Assembly: GCA_017507385.1 (NCBI GenBank)
Contig: JAFWAX010000049.1
Coordinates: forward strand, 16,370 to 80,369
Length of the DNA stretch: 64,000 nt
Source: Bacteroidaceae bacterium
GTDB taxonomy: Bacteria > Bacteroidota > Bacteroidia > Bacteroidales > Bacteroidaceae
Direction: 5' to 3'
Part shown: positions 61,303-64,000 of the stretch, piece by piece
How positions within the stretch are numbered: position 1 is the first letter of the stretch
Layout: each line of letters opens with the position of its first letter
Notes under the pieces: generated by a model
Seen by the model: the letters and a program-made list of their open reading frames with translations, nothing else
What the model was told of the DNA's origin: nothing
Database searches by the model: none
Position numbers and translations under genes: made by a program

Positions 61303-63482
61303 ACATTTTAGCTCAAGATATCAAGTACTTGCAAGGAGTTGGACCTCAACGCGCTACACTGCTCGCCAACGAACTCGGAATCACCACCGTCGGCGACCTT
61401 CTTTCATACTATCCATACAAATACATCGACCGTAGCCGCATCTACAGAATCAGCGAAATAGACGGCAATATGCCCTATGTGCAAGTGTGTGGACAAATTT
61501 TTTCTTTTGAGAGCGTAGGAGAAGGACGCAGTAAACGCCTCATCGCTCATTTCGCCGATGGTACAGGCAGCATCGACCTGGTGTGGTTCCAAGGCATCAA
61601 ATACGCTCTGAAAAACTACGATTGCCGAAAATCCTACATTGTCTTTGGCAAGCCATCCGTTTTCAATGGCAAGATACAAATTGCTCACCCTGAGATTGAA
61701 ATTGCTCCTGACCAACTGAAATCCCAAGCAAGAACAACTGGGAATCTGTTTGAAGAGCAGCAGATTAACAGCAACCTCAACGATTCTGAACTGGACACGT
61801 TGCCAACAGCTTTCAAAGGCCTATGTCCAAGCTACAACACATCTGAAAAGATGAAAAAAAGCGGGCTCACGTCGTCAAGCATGGCGAAACTGACCGCAAA
61901 CATGTTCAAGCTGCTGAAACAGCATCCGCTACCTGAAACACTTCCACCCTACATCATTGCGCAGCATCACCTCATGTCCTTCAACGAGGCTGTGCGCAAC
62001 ATCCACTACCCTTCATCACCAGAAGCCCTCCGTCATGCACAGCTACGCCTCAAATTTGAAGAACTTTTCTACATACAACTCAATATTCTCCGTTATGTAA
62101 AAGACCGCCAGCTTCGCTATCGAGGCATTGTTTTCAGCACAATCGGGAAAAACTTTAACGATTTCTTTTACAACCACTTGCCATTTGAACTCACCAATGC
62201 GCAGAAACGCGTTATCAAAGAAATCCGTACAGACATGAAATCTGGCCGCCAGATGAATCGTCTGCTGCAAGGCGATGTGGGAAGCGGCAAAACATTGGTT
62301 GCGCTGATGGTAGCTCTTATCGCCATTGACAACGGCCATCAAGCCTGCATCATGGCACCTACCGAAATCCTTGCGGAACAGCACCTCAACACCCTTCGCC
62401 AATTTCTCGGCAATCTGCCCATTCGTGTAGAACTGCTCACTGGCACGGTGAAAGGGAAAAAACGCACAGCAGTACTCGAAGGGCTTGTCACAGGCGACAT
62501 CCACATTCTCGTTGGCACTCATGCCGTGATTGAAGACAATGTGCTTTTCAACAAGTTAGGACTCGTTGTCATTGACGAGCAGCACCGATTCGGCGTTGCA
62601 CAACGCGCCAAACTCTGGATGAAAAACAGCGTGCCACCTCACGTGCTGGTCATGACAGCCACACCTATTCCACGCACACTCGCCATGACCCTTTACGGCG
62701 ACCTCGATGTCAGCATCATCGACGAATTACCCCCAGGCCGCAAACCCATACGCACCGTCCACATGTTCGATGCTCATCGGCCACGCATCTACGAGTTGAT
62801 GAATCTCGAACTCTCTCTTGGACGCCAGATTTACATCGTTTTCCCCCTTATTAAAGAGACGGAAAAGATGGACATGAAAGACCTCGAAGCCGGTTTTGAA
62901 GAAATCAGCAAGGCATTTCCCAATTACAAAGTCGGCAAAGTGCATGGCAAGATGAAGCCAGCCGACAAAGATGCAGAAATGCAGCGTTTTGCCAATCACG
63001 AAACCCACATTCTCGTCTCCACCACAGTCATCGAAGTTGGTGTCAACGTACCGAACGCTTCGGTCATGATTATCGAGAATGCGGAACGCTTCGGACTTAG
63101 CCAGCTGCATCAGCTGCGCGGGCGTGTCGGACGCGGAGCAGACCAGAGCTATTGCGTGCTTGTCACCAAATACGAGATAGGAGAAACCACCCGCAAGCGT
63201 GTTCAGGTGATGGTTGACACTACCGACGGCTTTGAGATAGCCGAACAAGACCTCAAGCTGCGCGGGCCAGGCGACCTCGAAGGCACCCAGCAATCAGGCA
63301 TGGCATTCGACCTCAAGATTGCTAATCTTGCTCGCGACGGACAAATCCTAACCATCGCACGCGATGCTGCCCAATCCGTCATCTCCTCCGACCCCGAAGA
63401 AAGCAATCCGCAAAACGATGTCCTCTGGCGCCGTCTTCGCGAACTTCGCAAAAGCAACATCAATTGGGGCGCTATCAGTTGA
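61299..63482 (+). CDS. recG: ATP-dependent DNA helicase RecG
   Basis: A 727-residue protein: wedge domain (ITTVGDLLSYYPYKYIDRSR), helicase motif I GDVGSGKTLVALM, Ia MAPTEILAEQHLNTLR, motif II VIDEQHRFGVAQR, motif III MTATPIPRTLAMT, motif VI LHQLRGRVGRGADQSYC, and the TRG-type end GPGDLEGTQQSGM. It reverses stalled replication forks. Start is ATG 61299, overlapping dnaG by ATGA. Confidence 0.97.
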   Translation: MNILAQDIKYLQGVGPQRATLLANELGITTVGDLLSYYPYKYIDRSRIYRISEIDGNMPYVQVCGQIFSFESVGEGRSKRLIAHFADGTGSIDLVWFQGIKYALKNYDCRKSYIVFGKPSVFNGKIQIAHPEIEIAPDQLKSQARTTGNLFEEQQINSNLNDSELDTLPTAFKGLCPSYNTSEKMKKSGLTSSSMAKLTANMFKLLKQHPLPETLPPYIIAQHHLMSFNEAVRNIHYPSSPEALRHAQLRLKFEELFYIQLNILRYVKDRQLRYRGIVFSTIGKNFNDFFYNHLPFELTNAQKRVIKEIRTDMKSGRQMNRLLQGDVGSGKTLVALMVALIAIDNGHQACIMAPTEILAEQHLNTLRQFLGNLPIRVELLTGTVKGKKRTAVLEGLVTGDIHILVGTHAVIEDNVLFNKLGLVVIDEQHRFGVAQRAKLWMKNSVPPHVLVMTATPIPRTLAMTLYGDLDVSIIDELPPGRKPIRTVHMFDAHRPRIYELMNLELSLGRQIYIVFPLIKETEKMDMKDLEAGFEEISKAFPNYKVGKVHGKMKPADKDAEMQRFANHETHILVSTTVIEVGVNVPNASVMIIENAERFGLSQLHQLRGRVGRGADQSYCVLVTKYEIGETTRKRVQVMVDTTDGFEIAEQDLKLRGPGDLEGTQQSGMAFDLKIANLARDGQILTIARDAAQSVISSDPEESNPQNDVLWRRLRELRKSNINWGAIS

Positions 63483-63648
63483 CAAGAGACCAACCATGAA
63501 AGACAGAATAAACAACTTCTACAAGCTATCAATAAAAGCTGCATGATTGGCTGATTGTAATCACCTTAATATTAACATATTTCCTACTCTATAAGCTTTT
63601 CGGAATCCGCTTTTATGACAACCTTGTAGTTTATTTAATTAATCACCA
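63483..63648. other. Intergenic region after recG
   Basis: No gene, terminator or promoter is clear in this AT-rich stretch between the convergent recG and the right-edge remnant. Confidence 0.4.
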
Positions 63649-64000
63649 CTACACCTGTTCTCCATTCTCATAAGTGAAGATGCGCTCTTCGTGGCCTTTG
63701 GTCCGGTTGCGCAGCACATACAGGCCTCCGCTTGGCATGTTCTCGAAAATCAGCTCGTTGCTTTCCGCTTTTTGGACTTCCAGCAGTTTCCATCCATCGC
63801 GCCAGCACATCAGTTCGTAGTCGTCTCCTATCTCAATGCCGTTTCCATCGTTGCGCCGATGAAGCGGATGCGGCTGACTCGCTTGGCAGCGCGGTACTTC
63901 AGCGGGTCGTGGTCGTGCTTGAAGTGTGCCAGAACCTTCTCCAGTTCCTCGCGGTTCTCTCCTGCTTGCTGAAGGGCACGCTCGGGAAGGCGGTCGCAGG
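63649..64000 (-). pseudogene. Transglutaminase-like secreted protein, head joined to tail, frameshifted, runs off the edge
   Basis: From the right edge the reverse strand reads CDRLPERALQQAGENREELE and PLKYRAAK, the N-terminal helical segment of a family of large Bacteroidales transglutaminase-like proteins (normally continuing into LIENMPGHY). It passes directly into RVSRIRFIG and, after a one-base frame change near 63855 (GGCGC where GGCCGC is expected), into YELMCWRDGWKLLEVQKAES and RTKGHEERIFTYENGEQV with a stop at 63649, the C-terminus of the same type of protein. Several hundred internal residues are missing. Confidence 0.7.

Overview
The window looks like chromosomal DNA of a Bacteroidota bacterium, order Bacteroidales, most like Prevotellaceae. 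The evidence is: (i) many genes carry the Bacteroidota -7 box (TAnnTTTG), often with a TTG about 20 bp upstream; (ii) there is a SprA/Sov type IX secretion translocon and a type IX C-terminal sorting domain; (iii) several families are typical of this group (DUF486, DUF1599, DUF5056-like, DUF6249-like, CotH with paired C-terminal repeats, GH115, GH35, TrpB2); (iv) the order DUF1599 - DoxX/BT_3928-like - tpiA - SPOR - folE is a familiar Bacteroidales arrangement. No rRNA or tRNA gene was seen.

Layout. 1-11.7 kb: polysaccharide and peptide degradation (partial esterase, GH115 alpha-glucuronidase, M6 protease, GH35 beta-galactosidase) mixed with housekeeping genes (gamma carbonic anhydrase, DUF486, TrpB2) and a first ECF sigma operon. 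11.9-18.7 kb: an accessory island with a broken AlbA-type gene, a complete DpnII-like (GATC) restriction-modification operon with controller gene and repeated operator candidates, a mobilisation-gene remnant, and about 850 bp of palindromes and gene scraps. 18.9-24.5 kb: two more ECF sigma operons flanking an AAA/DUF4143-type ATPase gene whose leader has three 33-bp repeats. 24.5-31.1 kb: scars, a TonB-like gene, metY and cotH, then a probable 6S-like structured RNA. 31-33.8 kb: an AT-rich accessory block with an orphan gene and an ABC-type ATPase plus TOPRIM-like pair that resembles a defence module. 34-43.8 kb: gdhA, aminopeptidase P, ruvA and a patatin/BamA-like protein, then a recombining array of small lipoprotein-like genes. 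43.8-64 kb: sprA, xseA, xseB, ndk, M23/LysM, the tpiA-folE block, dnaG (split by a frame change) and recG, and at the right edge a collapsed transglutaminase-like gene.

The most unusual property of the window is a recurrent kind of scar. At several places the first codons of one gene, sometimes with its promoter, are joined to the last codons of another gene, or of the same family, with the interior missing. Examples are a signal peptide fused to the GH35 tail, a BlaI head next to a TonB-like tail, a MetY head next to a GdhA tail between an intact promoter and terminator, and a transglutaminase-like head joined to its own tail. Isolated tails also occur (DUF5056-like, MetY, lipoprotein array). 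Several of these lie beside long perfect palindromes. Whether they reflect repeated deletion in vivo or an assembly problem has to be tested with reads and relatives. Single-base frame breaks in dnaG, the AlbA gene, mobC and the right-edge gene raise the possibility of residual indel errors.
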